NCBI RefSeq assembly: GCF_964033635.1
Contig: NZ_OZ035533.1
Span: 4,154,001 to 4,218,000, forward strand
From: Chitinophaga sp. MM2321
Lineage (GTDB): Bacteria > Bacteroidota > Bacteroidia > Chitinophagales > Chitinophagaceae
Direction of reading: 5' to 3'
Length of the DNA: 64,000 bases
Shown here: positions 17,411-26,915 of the stretch, one piece after another
How positions within the stretch are numbered: position 1 is the first letter of the stretch
Layout of the letters: each line of letters starts with the position of its first letter
Made by a program: the position numbers and the translations under genes
The notes under the pieces: model-generated
Database searches by the model: none
Seen by the model: the letters and a program-made list of their open reading frames with translations, nothing else
What the model was told of the DNA's origin: nothing

Positions 17411-17443
17411 TTTGGAATTTAAAAAAGGTTTGCGTTATCTTTG
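17411..17443 (+). promoter_or_regulatory. Promoter of tRNA-His
   Basis: TTTG (17411-17414), 21 bases, then TATCTTTG (17436-17443), a good Bacteroidota -33/-7 pair, ending 42 bases before the tRNA. Confidence 0.7.
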
Positions 17444-17485
17444 CACTCCCAACAACGAAATAACACTCGAAAAAGGGACGAAAAC

Positions 17486-17560
17486 GGTGGTTGTAGCTCA
17501 GTTGGTTAGAGCATCAGATTGTGGTTCTGAGGGTCGGGGGTTCGAGACCCCTCAATCACC
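17486..17560 (+). tRNA. tRNA-His (anticodon GTG)
   Basis: A full cloverleaf can be drawn: acceptor GTGGTTG/CAATCAC, D arm GCTC/GAGC, anticodon stem TCAGA/TCTGA with loop TTGTGGT, and a T arm around GGTTCGAGACC. The anticodon GTG reads histidine codons. The base at 17486 is the extra G(-1) paired with discriminator C73, diagnostic of tRNA-His. CCA is not encoded. Confidence 0.97.
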
Positions 17561-17569
17561 CGAAAAGTA

Positions 17570-17600
17570 AAAAAGGCTTCTGTAAAAAGAAGCCTTTTTT
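17570..17600. terminator. Bidirectional terminator between tRNA-His and the eCIS gene
   Basis: AAAAAGGCTTC (17570-17580), an 8-base loop, then GAAGCCTTTTTTT. It has T-runs on both strands and abuts the stop codon of the convergent DUF4157 gene (17603-17601). Confidence 0.9.
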
Positions 17601-20069
17601 TTATTTAGGCTGGTCTTCGGTACGGAAGGTTTTAATCACCCGGCCTCCATATCTTACAGATATTTGCACTTTCCTGTTTTTCCTGCTTTTGTTACTTTGG
17701 CTCCATTTTTTCCTAATTCTTTTTTCACCTGCTAAAGGGATAGCTCCCGGTCTGCCTGCTCTGCCACCCTTTACAGCTATGCGGTAATGCGGCAGGTCTG
17801 ACCCTGGTAATGAAGGTCCTGGCGGCAGTGATAAAGATGGTTGTGGTACGGGCCCCAGCGGTAGTAGTACAGGTGTGTTGGACTGCTGTCCGCTATAGGT
17901 ACCTGCGAATACGCCCTCATCCCGCTCCGAGGAGATATTTATTACTATGGTAGGCGGCAAAAACTGTAATAGCTGTTGAAAAGCAGCTTGTGTATTTGAT
18001 GCAAAAGGATTTGATGCAAAGTTATTTACAACCGTCAACGCAATGTTTTGATATACCGGATTTCTGAAGGATTCCAGGAACCGCGCAGGTGCATCTTCCT
18101 GGTATAACCTGTAAGCCGGAAGAAGCGCCCGGTCATTATTGACGGCACTACCTCCGATATTTTGCTGAAGCTGACGTTCCAGCTTTACGGTCTCTATCTT
18201 GCTGGCCAGTTTATCCACCACCTTCCCTGTTAAGGTATAAAAACTAACCCTGATAGGACTTGTATCGGGAATATTTCCCAATGATTTATGTGCACCATGG
18301 GTAGCAATATCAATAATGATCTTCTCTGCAAATACGCGCAGGTATGCTCCTTCCGTATAAAACCGGACCCGGAGCTTGCCGACATCCTCTTTCTCCCATT
18401 TTTTTATCTGGTTTTCATATGGTATCATGTGGGAATTAACAGCATATAACCCCGCTACGAGATTGCCGCCTTGCGTTTTTCCACCTATCTGCGACGCCCT
18501 GATGTGCAGCCATTCCCAGTTTTGCGATAAATCAAATTTCTGACCATAAAACTGGTTGGCAAAAGCTGCTGCACCTAATGCATTCCAGTTATTCATGGCT
18601 TTTGCCTGTCCTTCTCCTCGTCCTTTCGTAACAAAACTACTCACCCATCCCTCTGAACCCGGTTGGGGTAAGCTCTTAAATGATTCCTCCAATGATGCCA
18701 TATCCCTGCCACCGAAATCATCTTTATGATATTTACTTGCCGCTCTTACACGTGCATTCTTTGATCTCCGCAATCTTTGTTCAGAAAAATATACAGCATC
18801 ATCCAGCGTCACCACATTTTCCTGATCATGCAATACCTGTTGCCGGATCCGCTCAAGGCTTTCAGCATCCCTATGTAGCACCTTCACATCACTATATTTA
18901 GCATAATCTTTTGGATCAACACCTACTTTCTTCAGCAGGTCTTCTTTCGACTGTCCCTCTTCCAAAGCCAGTTTACCAACAGCCCTGGGGCTTCTGTTAC
19001 TGCTTCCCCCTTCCCAATATTTCGGCCCTCCCAGGTTCGCCACTTCAATTAAACGTTGCTGAAGAAAGAGCAATGCAGGTTTCACCTTTTTCAGATTTCC
19101 ATCTCCATCCATTTGCCATATCTGTCCAAAGCTCGTATTGTAGTCCTGGATGCTCCGGATATTACCCACTATCATTTCCGTAGAAATACCCGGTACTACC
19201 TCCGTTGCATTCTGGTGCATTTCAAGAAAAGCTAACAGGCCATCATAGTCTGCAAAAAAATGTACATTCCTGCCACTTTTACCCAAATAACCTACTTCTT
19301 TATTTGTTTCTGAGTCTTCGTAAATGTTATTATCTACGTCTTTTAAGATCACCTCTCTCTGAACGGGCAACTGGGCACTGCTCCCAGCGGGCGCACTACC
19401 AGAAAGGGCAACGGGATTAAACCGCCCAACCGGCCCTGCCAGGGCCTTTTCCCCCATCAGGCTCGCTTCTTTCTCCAACGCACTATCATCATTCACTCCC
19501 CATCCCTTCATTTGCATGGTGGGTTTTACACGGCCCTGCTTTTGCTGTACCACATGCCAGGCCTCATGCGGCAAATGTTTTTCCTGCCCCGAAGCTATGT
19601 GAATAGTTGTTCCCTGCGCATAAGCATGCGCCTGAAGTTGCGCCGGTTTATCCGAATTATAATGCACTTTTACATCATCCATCGCATAGCCTGAAAAGCT
19701 TTCTATTCCTGATTTCAGGTTATCCGGTAAACCCGTATCATTTCTTTTTAACTGAAAGGGTGCTTTCTCCGGCAATGATAATTCCTCCTCAACAGGTTGT
19801 CTTTGCAGCATAGATTTACCCTGGAGATGAATATCTGCTGTCATAGTTGATAATTGCACAGCACCTTTTTGCGGTTCAAAAGGTTTCATTTGCAGGTAGT
19901 CCTTTTGATCCTCCTTTCTTTGAATCAGCGATTTTCCATAAGACGGTGCTTCTTCCACCTGTTGAAAAGAGGACACAGCCGGTAATGAAATACCGGATAA
20001 GGAAACATGATGGGCTGCCGGATAACCGGTGCTGGTACTGGATCTTACCTGTTCGTTATTTTGAGACAT
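17601..20069 (-). CDS. eCIS core domain (DUF4157) protein with nuclease-like toxin region
   Basis: 822 residues, no signal peptide. DUF4157 spans about residues 111-190 and ends with [23 protein letters not shown] (168-172) is an HExxH metalloprotease-type motif. DUF4157 marks proteins linked to extracellular contractile injection systems (eCIS). The N-terminal 110 residues repeat short motifs such as IQRK, LQMK, VQLS, LQRQ and FQLK. Around 515-552, [20 protein letters not shown] with following Asn and Glu residues resembles the His/Asn layout of beta-beta-alpha-metal endonucleases; this is my inference. Past residue 735 come a Pro-rich stretch and a very basic tail. No sheath, tube, baseplate or immunity gene is in the window. 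Confidence 0.8.
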   Translation of the reverse strand: MSQNNEQVRSSTSTGYPAAHHVSLSGISLPAVSSFQQVEEAPSYGKSLIQRKEDQKDYLQMKPFEPQKGAVQLSTMTADIHLQGKSMLQRQPVEEELSLPEKAPFQLKRNDTGLPDNLKSGIESFSGYAMDDVKVHYNSDKPAQLQAHAYAQGTTIHIASGQEKHLPHEAWHVVQQKQGRVKPTMQMKGWGVNDDSALEKEASLMGEKALAGPVGRFNPVALSGSAPAGSSAQLPVQREVILKDVDNNIYEDSETNKEVGYLGKSGRNVHFFADYDGLLAFLEMHQNATEVVPGISTEMIVGNIRSIQDYNTSFGQIWQMDGDGNLKKVKPALLFLQQRLIEVANLGGPKYWEGGSSNRSPRAVGKLALEEGQSKEDLLKKVGVDPKDYAKYSDVKVLHRDAESLERIRQQVLHDQENVVTLDDAVYFSEQRLRRSKNARVRAASKYHKDDFGGRDMASLEESFKSLPQPGSEGWVSSFVTKGRGEGQAKAMNNWNALGAAAFANQFYGQKFDLSQNWEWLHIRASQIGGKTQGGNLVAGLYAVNSHMIPYENQIKKWEKEDVGKLRVRFYTEGAYLRVFAEKIIIDIATHGAHKSLGNIPDTSPIRVSFYTLTGKVVDKLASKIETVKLERQLQQNIGGSAVNNDRALLPAYRLYQEDAPARFLESFRNPVYQNIALTVVNNFASNPFASNTQAAFQQLLQFLPPTIVINISSERDEGVFAGTYSGQQSNTPVLLPLGPVPQPSLSLPPGPSLPGSDLPHYRIAVKGGRAGRPGAIPLAGEKRIRKKWSQSNKSRKNRKVQISVRYGGRVIKTFRTEDQPK

Positions 20070-20183
20070 AGAAGAAGGATACTATGTTATAGGAGAAGAT
20101 TCTGATATCAATTTACAAAAAGAAATACAATCAATCAGACATTTTCCCGACATTAGTAACATCTCAAAACATTCAAACATCAG

Positions 20184-20768
20184 ATGATTTATTTTCTTCC
20201 GGTTATCGCGGCACTTATTGGATGGCTGATCAACAGCCTGGCCGTTAAAATGCTGTTCTACCCACGTAATCCTGTAAAACTGGGCTTTATTACCCTGCAT
20301 GGTCTTTTCCCAAAAAGACAGCAGGCATTAGCCAATAAACTGGGCGCTCTGGTAGGACAACAACTCTTTTCTTTTGCCGAAATCAAAACAAAACTGACCG
20401 ATCCGGAGAAGATCAAAAACATCATTCCACTGGTAGAAGCACACCTGGACATCTTCCTACGGGAAAAACTACCCAAAGCAATGCCGGTACTTTCCATGTT
20501 CATCGGCGATAGCATCGTAAATCAGATCAAAACACACCTCGTAGCAGAACTCGATACCCTCTTTCCGGTAATGATCAATAAATACCTCGATAATATCGAA
20601 CAGGAACTTGACTTTGAAAAAATAGTGTCCCAGAAAATAGCCGGTATCTCCGCCGAAAAAATGGAGGACCTCACCCACCAACTCCTTCACAGGGAACTGA
20701 CACGCTTTAAATTACTGGGCGCCCTCACCGGACTGATAACCGGGTTGGTGGCCATGATGATAAGATAA
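20184..20768 (+). CDS. DUF445 family membrane protein
   Basis: 194 residues. The N-terminal segment MIYFLPVIAALIGWLINSLAVKMLF is hydrophobic and carries the DUF445 opening, followed by YPRNPVKLGFITLHGLFPKRQ, and a second hydrophobic segment (LGALTGLITGLVAMMI) ends the protein. The middle is helical. Short DUF445 members of unknown function are common in Bacteroidota. It stands alone between the eCIS gene and a barrel gene. Confidence 0.85.
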   Translation: MIYFLPVIAALIGWLINSLAVKMLFYPRNPVKLGFITLHGLFPKRQQALANKLGALVGQQLFSFAEIKTKLTDPEKIKNIIPLVEAHLDIFLREKLPKAMPVLSMFIGDSIVNQIKTHLVAELDTLFPVMINKYLDNIEQELDFEKIVSQKIAGISAEKMEDLTHQLLHRELTRFKLLGALTGLITGLVAMMIR

Positions 20769-20877
20769 TAAGGGTCTGTTAACTACTGTTAAGACCTTTT
20801 GGCTGTCAATTTTGCAACCTCCTGTTGATAAAACCCCCACTCATCACAATATCAAACCATTCATCTCTCCCTGCCGA

Positions 20878-20885
20878 TACATTTG
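20878..20885 (+). promoter_or_regulatory. -7 box of the first outer-membrane barrel
   Basis: TACATTTG, exact TAnnTTTG, 39 bases before the ATG at 20925. No clear -33 at the expected distance. Confidence 0.5.
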
Positions 20886-20924
20886 TCCTGAATTCACAAG
20901 CAGTCCGGATAAAAAATCACCAGG

Positions 20925-23480
20925 ATGAAAAAATGCTACGCAATAATAGCGGGTATCTTAATATGGCAGGCACAAGCCAACGCACAAAATGCGAACACAG
21001 GTAAAGCGCCGGCCACACAACAAAAGCAGGGACAAAACGCAAGGGCTGAAATGCAGATCGGACGGCTATATGGAAAACTGGTGGAAGCCAGTACCGGCAA
21101 GCCCATTCCCTATGCTTCCGTGGCATTGCTCCGGCAACGCGACTCCTCCGTAGTGACGGGTATGCTCACCAAAACAAACGGTGACTTCAACCTGGAAAAC
21201 CTCCCTTTCGGTCCTTTTATTGTCCGGATCAATTTTATGGGTTATACCGGCTTGCAGAAAAAAGTAACGATCACTCCACAAACGATAGAACAGGATCTCG
21301 GCAACATCAAAATGAAGCCGAATATAAAAACACTGGAAGGTGTGGAAGTAACCGCACAAAAAAGTGCGTTTACGATGGGCATCGATAAAAAAGTATTTAA
21401 TGTAGACAGGAGCCTCACCAGCGTAGGTGGTACGGCGACGGATGTATTAAAAAATGTACCCTCCGTAAACGTAGACCTGGATGGTAATGTAACCGTACGT
21501 AATGCTGCTCCTACTATTTTTGTAGATGGAAAACCTTCTACACTCACCCTCGATCAGATTCCCGCTGACGCGATTGAAAGCATAGAACTGGTTACCAATC
21601 CCTCTGCGCGGTACGATGCAGAAGGAATGTCCGGTATCCTCAATATAGTGTTGAAGAAAAACAGGAAGGCAGGCTTCAATGGCGCTGTACAAGCAGGTGT
21701 TGGTACCGGCGGTAAATATAATGGCGGCGGTAATATCAATATCCGTCAGGGTAAATTCAACGTGTTTGCCAACTATAATATCAATGCCAACCGCAGCTGG
21801 GGCGAAGGTACCACCTCCCGTGGCAACTTCAGCAACAAAGGAATTGTTACTGATAGCAACTATCTCTTCCAAAACAGTAACAGCACCAGCAAACCGCTGT
21901 TCCAGTTCGGACGCTTCGGCCTCGAATATACGCTGGACAACCGCAATACCATCTCCCTGTCGCAAAATATTGTTGCCGGCGACTTTAAAAACTATGAGGA
22001 CCTGAGAAGCACTTTTTCCGACAATAACAAAAATATCACCGGTATCAGTGACCGCCTCAACAACAATAAGTTCAATTTCCGCAACTATACTACCGCGCTG
22101 GGTTACAGGCATACTTTTGCAAAACCCAACCAGGAATGGTCTGCTGACTTTAACTATAACCAAAGCTCCAATGGCCGCAACGGCGATTATATCACACAGG
22201 CGCAAAACCCTTTGGGGCAGCCACTCGGACAGGCTTTATACCAGAATAATACAACCGCCGGCAAAACTACTTTCCTCACCATGCAAACGGATTATACCAA
22301 TCCCGTTGGCAAGAACGGAAAACTGGAAGCAGGCGCCAAAGTAACGTTACGCGATTATTCCAGTAAGTATGATGTGTTTGATAAAGACACCATCACCGGT
22401 GAATATGTGCCCAATGCCTTGTTGTCCAATAACTATAAATACAACGAAAAGATCTATGCAGGATATGCAAACTTCTCTAATACAGCGGGCAACTTCGGCT
22501 ATCAGGCAGGATTACGTATTGAACAATATGAATACGCAGGAGAGAATGAAGGCGTGCACTACAAACCCACGAAAGCTGTGCCCGGCCTGTTTCCCAGCAT
22601 CTATTTATCACAGAAACTGGAAAAAGAACAGGAACTGCAACTGAATTATTCGCGCCGTGTTAACAGGCCCAACTTCTTCCAGCTGATTCCTTACAGGGAT
22701 TACAGCGATCCGCAGAATCAGCGCGAAGGAAATCCTAACCTAAAACCGGAATATACCAACAGCCTGGAGTTTTCCTACATGAAAACCTGGAAGAATAGTA
22801 ATGTGCTGGGAAGTATCTATTTCCGTAACACCAACAACTTGATTTCTACCATCAGTACGCCCATAGGTCGTGATACCCTGCTCACACAGTTCATCAATGC
22901 CAACAGGAGCAATTCCTATGGTGCAGAGATTACGATGAAGAACGAAATACTCAAAGGCTGGGATGTAACATCAAATGTGAACCTGTATCAAACAGACATG
23001 AAGGTGAATGCCAACGGGCAAAACCTTAATAACAGCGGCTTCAGCTGGCTGGCGAAGATCAACTCCTCTGCCAAGCTGCCGGCTAACTTCACAGTGCAGG
23101 TAAATGCTACCTATCAGGCGCCTACGATTGCATTACCTTCCGGTGGTGGTGGTCGTGGTGGTGGATTTATGATGATCCCTGCATCTTCACAAGGTACGAT
23201 CAAAGGATTCAGCACCGTAGACCTCGCCGTAAGAAAAGATTTCCTGAAAGACAAGGCTGCTGCACTGACACTCAGTCTGTCGGACATCTTCAATACCCGG
23301 CAATATGAACTCAATCAGGCTACACCGGAATTTGTACAGGACTATATCCGGAAGCGTGAATCCCGTATCCTGAAATTGAATTTCAGCTATCGCTTCGGCA
23401 AATTTGATGCGTCGCTGTTTAAAAAGAAAAAAACACAAAGTAACGATATGCAGATGGGCGACCAGATGCAAAGTTTCTAA
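20925..23480 (+). CDS. TonB-dependent receptor / outer-membrane beta-barrel protein
   Basis: 851 residues with a signal peptide ending near AQANA. A carboxypeptidase-regulatory-like domain (GKLVEASTGKPIPYASVALL, about 48-130) is followed by a plug-like region (SVGGTATDVLKNVPSVNVDL, IFVDGKPSTL) and a long barrel of the OMP_b-brl_3 type with NFQLIPY-type strands, ending in RILKLNFSYRFGKFD plus a short polar tail. Such receptors import or bind unknown ligands. The next gene is a paralogue with the same layout. Confidence 0.9.
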   Translation: MKKCYAIIAGILIWQAQANAQNANTGKAPATQQKQGQNARAEMQIGRLYGKLVEASTGKPIPYASVALLRQRDSSVVTGMLTKTNGDFNLENLPFGPFIVRINFMGYTGLQKKVTITPQTIEQDLGNIKMKPNIKTLEGVEVTAQKSAFTMGIDKKVFNVDRSLTSVGGTATDVLKNVPSVNVDLDGNVTVRNAAPTIFVDGKPSTLTLDQIPADAIESIELVTNPSARYDAEGMSGILNIVLKKNRKAGFNGAVQAGVGTGGKYNGGGNINIRQGKFNVFANYNINANRSWGEGTTSRGNFSNKGIVTDSNYLFQNSNSTSKPLFQFGRFGLEYTLDNRNTISLSQNIVAGDFKNYEDLRSTFSDNNKNITGISDRLNNNKFNFRNYTTALGYRHTFAKPNQEWSADFNYNQSSNGRNGDYITQAQNPLGQPLGQALYQNNTTAGKTTFLTMQTDYTNPVGKNGKLEAGAKVTLRDYSSKYDVFDKDTITGEYVPNALLSNNYKYNEKIYAGYANFSNTAGNFGYQAGLRIEQYEYAGENEGVHYKPTKAVPGLFPSIYLSQKLEKEQELQLNYSRRVNRPNFFQLIPYRDYSDPQNQREGNPNLKPEYTNSLEFSYMKTWKNSNVLGSIYFRNTNNLISTISTPIGRDTLLTQFINANRSNSYGAEITMKNEILKGWDVTSNVNLYQTDMKVNANGQNLNNSGFSWLAKINSSAKLPANFTVQVNATYQAPTIALPSGGGGRGGGFMMIPASSQGTIKGFSTVDLAVRKDFLKDKAAALTLSLSDIFNTRQYELNQATPEFVQDYIRKRESRILKLNFSYRFGKFDASLFKKKKTQSNDMQMGDQMQSF

Positions 23481-23510
23481 TCATATTAAAGACGGTGAAT
23501 GCAAACCAAA

Positions 23511-23553
23511 AGCCGGTAGGTCGCGCCCTTGCGCACTGCCGGCTATCTTTTTT
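23511..23553 (+). terminator. Rho-independent terminator after the first barrel gene
   Basis: AGCCGGTAG pairs with CTGCCGGCT with a nested GCGC/GCGC stem, followed by ATCTTTTTT. It separates the two barrel genes. Confidence 0.8.
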
Positions 23554-23659
23554 GATGTACCATTCATCATAATTAGTCAACATTTAATATACTGGCTCTT
23601 ACTTTTACTGTATTGTATTGGATATTATTATTGGATGTTATTATTTGCTAAAGCCACGC

Positions 23660-26131
23660 ATGCGAAAGTTTTCAACTCTCTTATTCTTCCTGTTCGTTGT
23701 TATATATAACGTTAACGCACAAACGACAAATACAGTTATCCAGAAGGTATCGGGTAAAGTAGCGGATGCTGTCTCCATGAAAGGGGTGGAATATGCCTCT
23801 GTCGTATTACTACGCCAGGCAGATTCCTCTATGGTATCAGGTATGTACACAACGCCTGCCGGTAATTTCAGCTTCAGCAATGTAGCGCCCGGCATCTATG
23901 TACTACGCGTTACCTTCATGGGCTACGAAAAACTGGAAAAAGCCGTAAGAGTGGTAGCAGGTAAAAATACATTCGCAGGAACCTTGCATTTGCAAACAGC
24001 AGGTAAAGTATTGAATGCGGTAGAAATAAAAGCAGAGAAGCCTTCCTTTTCTATGCAGATAGACCGGCAGGTATTTGATGCCGGCAGCATGATCAATGCG
24101 GAAGGAGGCACGGGAACGGATATACTAAAAAATATTCCAAGTGTGGATGTAGACATCGATGATAACATCACCCTGCGTGGTCAAAGCGTAACCATTTATG
24201 TAGACGGCAAACCCTCTCCTTTCGGTGATGCAAAAACCGCCCTGCAAATGATTCCCGCAGAAAGCATCGACCGGGTGGAAGTGATCAACAATCCATCCGC
24301 AAAATTTGAAGCCCAGGGCGGTGGTGGTATTATCAACATCGTACTGAAAAAAGATAAAGCCATCGGATACAACGTGATGTTCAACGCCGGCGCCGCTACC
24401 CAGGGACAAATCAATGGAAGTGTAAACGCCAGTTTGCGGATGCGTCGTTTTAATTTCTTCGGAAATTACAACAGCCGCTACGAAGCGGTAAGTGGCAGCG
24501 GTTACAGTTTCCGTCAGAACCTGGTACCGGATAGCAGCGGCACTTCGTTCTTCTCCCAGGAAAGCAATAACAAAAACCGCAATACCAACAACGGCGCCCG
24601 CTTCGGTTTTGATTATTTCCTGGATGATCATAATACGTTCACCATCTCCCAGGGGCTGAACTACAACAAAAATGAAAATGAAAATCACATCTTCCTGGAT
24701 TACCTGGATCAACATCGGGAAGCTGTTCGTGATGGCAACCGTGATAACACGAGCCGGAATAACAATAATAATAACAACACCAACTTTAACTATAAACATC
24801 TTTTTAAGAAACCCAACCAGGAACTGACCGCTTATGTCAGTCATAGTGGCAACAAATACAACAGCATCAGCGATTATTACACACAGTACCGCAAAATGAA
24901 TGTGGATACGCTTCCCGATCCGAACATGCAGCATAACAAGAGCAAAAACAAAAACAGCTTCTGGAATATGCAATCAGATTTTACCACGCCGCTGGGTAAA
25001 AAGGGTAAGCTGGAAGCAGGGATAAAAAGTACAATGAGGAGTATCACTAACGACTATACGGCGTTGCTGTTTGACTACGGGGAGGATGAATATATAATAA
25101 GTCCGACGCTCTCCAACCAGTATGATTATGAAGAAGATATTAATGCAGGCTATGTCAACTTCGCCCATGCTATCGGCAACCTGGGCTACCAGGTGGGCGT
25201 ACGGGCGGAACAGGCGCACCTGAAAGGTTATTCCTACACACAGGATACAACGGTAGATAACCGCTTCTTTAACCTGTTTCCCAGCGTGTTCCTGAAATAT
25301 AACATGCCGCGCAATCAGAACCAAAGCCTGGTATTTAACTACTCCACACGGATAGACCGGCCAAATTTTGATCAGTTGCTGCCGTATGTCAACAATTCCG
25401 ATCCGCAGAACATCCGCATCGGAAACCCGGAACTACAACCGGCCCTGGCGCATAAACTTGAAATGAGCTATTCGGTATATTATCCGAAATCCAATGATTA
25501 CCTGAGTACCAGTACCTACTATGCTCAAACCAATGACAACATTGACCGCATCAGTACCCTGGACACTATTTCCGGCATTACTACCACCAGGCCCATGAAC
25601 CTGGCTACCCAGCAAAATATGGGGGCTAACTTTTCCTACAGCCTGAATATATATAAATGGTGGAAAGTCAACGCCAACGTGAACCTGGGATATAATAAGC
25701 TCACCAGCGCCACTGTCAACAATGAAAATGTCAGTTATGGCTTTAATGCCAATACGCAGTTCCGTTTACCTGCCAGGTTTCATATAGAACTCAGTGGTCA
25801 TTACCGCTCCCCCAGTATCCAGCCCCAGGGTACATTCCGGGCGATGAATGGTATGGACCTCGGCTTGCGCAAAGACGTGCTGCAGAAAAAACTGGTCATC
25901 GCGGTAAATGTTTCCGACTTGCTGAATACACAACAGTTCCATTCACATTACGAAACGCCCGTGTTTATCCAGGATTACGACCGCAAACGCGTGACCCGTT
26001 TTATACGTATCAATGTCCGCTACCGTTTTGGCAAGATGGATCCTAATCTGTTCAAGAAAAAGAAACCCGTAGAAGAAGAAGAGGAAAAGCCGGAAGAAGA
26101 AGAAAGGCTAAAGGACAGGGGAAGACTATAA
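23660..26131 (+). CDS. TonB-dependent receptor / outer-membrane beta-barrel protein
   Basis: 823 residues from ATG 23660 (MRKFSTLLFFLFVVIYNVNA signal peptide); 14 extra codons upstream are unlikely to be used. Same order as its neighbour: carboxypeptidase-regulatory domain (VADAVSMKGVEYASVVLLRQ), plug-like region (GTGTDILKNIPSVDVDIDDN, IYVDGKPSPF), OMP_b-brl_3 barrel with NFDQLLPYVNNSDPQN. An Asn run is at about 371-378. After the last barrel strand (INVRYRFGKMDPN) comes an unusual Lys then Glu-rich tail (about 25 residues), rare for barrels that end in an aromatic residue. Confidence 0.88.
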   Translation: MRKFSTLLFFLFVVIYNVNAQTTNTVIQKVSGKVADAVSMKGVEYASVVLLRQADSSMVSGMYTTPAGNFSFSNVAPGIYVLRVTFMGYEKLEKAVRVVAGKNTFAGTLHLQTAGKVLNAVEIKAEKPSFSMQIDRQVFDAGSMINAEGGTGTDILKNIPSVDVDIDDNITLRGQSVTIYVDGKPSPFGDAKTALQMIPAESIDRVEVINNPSAKFEAQGGGGIINIVLKKDKAIGYNVMFNAGAATQGQINGSVNASLRMRRFNFFGNYNSRYEAVSGSGYSFRQNLVPDSSGTSFFSQESNNKNRNTNNGARFGFDYFLDDHNTFTISQGLNYNKNENENHIFLDYLDQHREAVRDGNRDNTSRNNNNNNNTNFNYKHLFKKPNQELTAYVSHSGNKYNSISDYYTQYRKMNVDTLPDPNMQHNKSKNKNSFWNMQSDFTTPLGKKGKLEAGIKSTMRSITNDYTALLFDYGEDEYIISPTLSNQYDYEEDINAGYVNFAHAIGNLGYQVGVRAEQAHLKGYSYTQDTTVDNRFFNLFPSVFLKYNMPRNQNQSLVFNYSTRIDRPNFDQLLPYVNNSDPQNIRIGNPELQPALAHKLEMSYSVYYPKSNDYLSTSTYYAQTNDNIDRISTLDTISGITTTRPMNLATQQNMGANFSYSLNIYKWWKVNANVNLGYNKLTSATVNNENVSYGFNANTQFRLPARFHIELSGHYRSPSIQPQGTFRAMNGMDLGLRKDVLQKKLVIAVNVSDLLNTQQFHSHYETPVFIQDYDRKRVTRFIRINVRYRFGKMDPNLFKKKKPVEEEEEKPEEEERLKDRGRL

Positions 26132-26135
26132 ACAG

Positions 26136-26789
26136 TTATTTCTTCCCTGCCAGCATCGGTACAAAAGAGAAATTATCAAACAATTCCTGTTCAGTTTCTG
26201 TGTCACTTACTTTGGTGATACGCAGCATACGCTGTACTTCGTTACCTCCCACAGGGATCACCATCTTACCGCCTATCTTCAGCTGTTGTACCAGCTTTTC
26301 GGGGATATGTGGTGCGGCAGCTGTTACCAGCACTTTATCAAACGGCGCATAGGATGCCAGTCCTTCGTAACCATCTCCGTAAAAGAAGCGGAGGTTGTGG
26401 TATTTGGTTTTAAACTGGAACTGTTTTACTTCATCAAACAGGCGTTTCTGTCGTTCAATGGTCAGTACATTGGCTTTCAGTTCTGCCAGTACACACGCCT
26501 GATAGGCGCTACCGGTGCCTATTTCCAACACTTTTTCATAAGGCTTTACTTCCAGCAACTGGGTTTGATAGGCTACCGTATAGGGTTGGGAAATCGTTTG
26601 TCCCTCCCCGATAGGAAAGGCCCTGTCGTCGTAGGCTATACTCTCGAAAGCTGTATCCAGGAAAAAGTGCCTGGGAATATTACCGATTGCCGCCAGCACA
26701 TTTTCATCTGTAATACCTTTCTGACGGATACTATCAACCAGTTGTTTGCGTAATCCTTTTTGTTTATAAGTATCTTCATACCCCCTCAT
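26136..26789 (-). CDS. pcm: Protein-L-isoaspartate O-methyltransferase
   Basis: 217 residues. It methylates L-isoaspartyl residues of aged proteins with S-adenosylmethionine. The motif VLEIGTGSAYQACVLAEL (about residues 83-100) is the SAM-binding motif I; AFPIGEGQTISQPYTVAYQT upstream is the family-specific loop. It ends 5 bases from the convergent barrel gene. A -7 box lies only 5 bases upstream of the ATG, so the mRNA is probably leaderless. Confidence 0.95.
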   Translation of the reverse strand: MRGYEDTYKQKGLRKQLVDSIRQKGITDENVLAAIGNIPRHFFLDTAFESIAYDDRAFPIGEGQTISQPYTVAYQTQLLEVKPYEKVLEIGTGSAYQACVLAELKANVLTIERQKRLFDEVKQFQFKTKYHNLRFFYGDGYEGLASYAPFDKVLVTAAAPHIPEKLVQQLKIGGKMVIPVGGNEVQRMLRITKVSDTETEQELFDNFSFVPMLAGKK

Positions 26790-26794
26790 GGCCG

Positions 26795-26802
26795 CAAAAT
26801 TA
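26795..26802 (-). promoter_or_regulatory. -7 box of pcm, adjacent to the start codon
   Basis: TAATTTTG on the minus strand, exact TAnnTTTG, then GCGGC-ATG-type spacing: 5 bases to the start codon. TTG-like TTTG-near sequence (ATTG, 26824-26821) lies 18 bases upstream as a weak -33. Confidence 0.6.
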
Positions 26803-26915
26803 ACCTTTACAGGGGATTTTCAATGAATTTAAAACACCGGAATTTCCCACATTCGTTTTTTTATTTTTACTTTACAATGCATTAGCGCGCAATGGCGCAC
26901 AAAAAGAACACCATT

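Noticed and set aside
17486..17560. tRNA-His as an integration site for a mobile element
   Set aside because: No integrase and no second copy of the tRNA 3' end within the window.
21447..22205. 252-codon minus-strand open frame opposite the first barrel gene
   Set aside because: Shadow of the barrel coding sequence.
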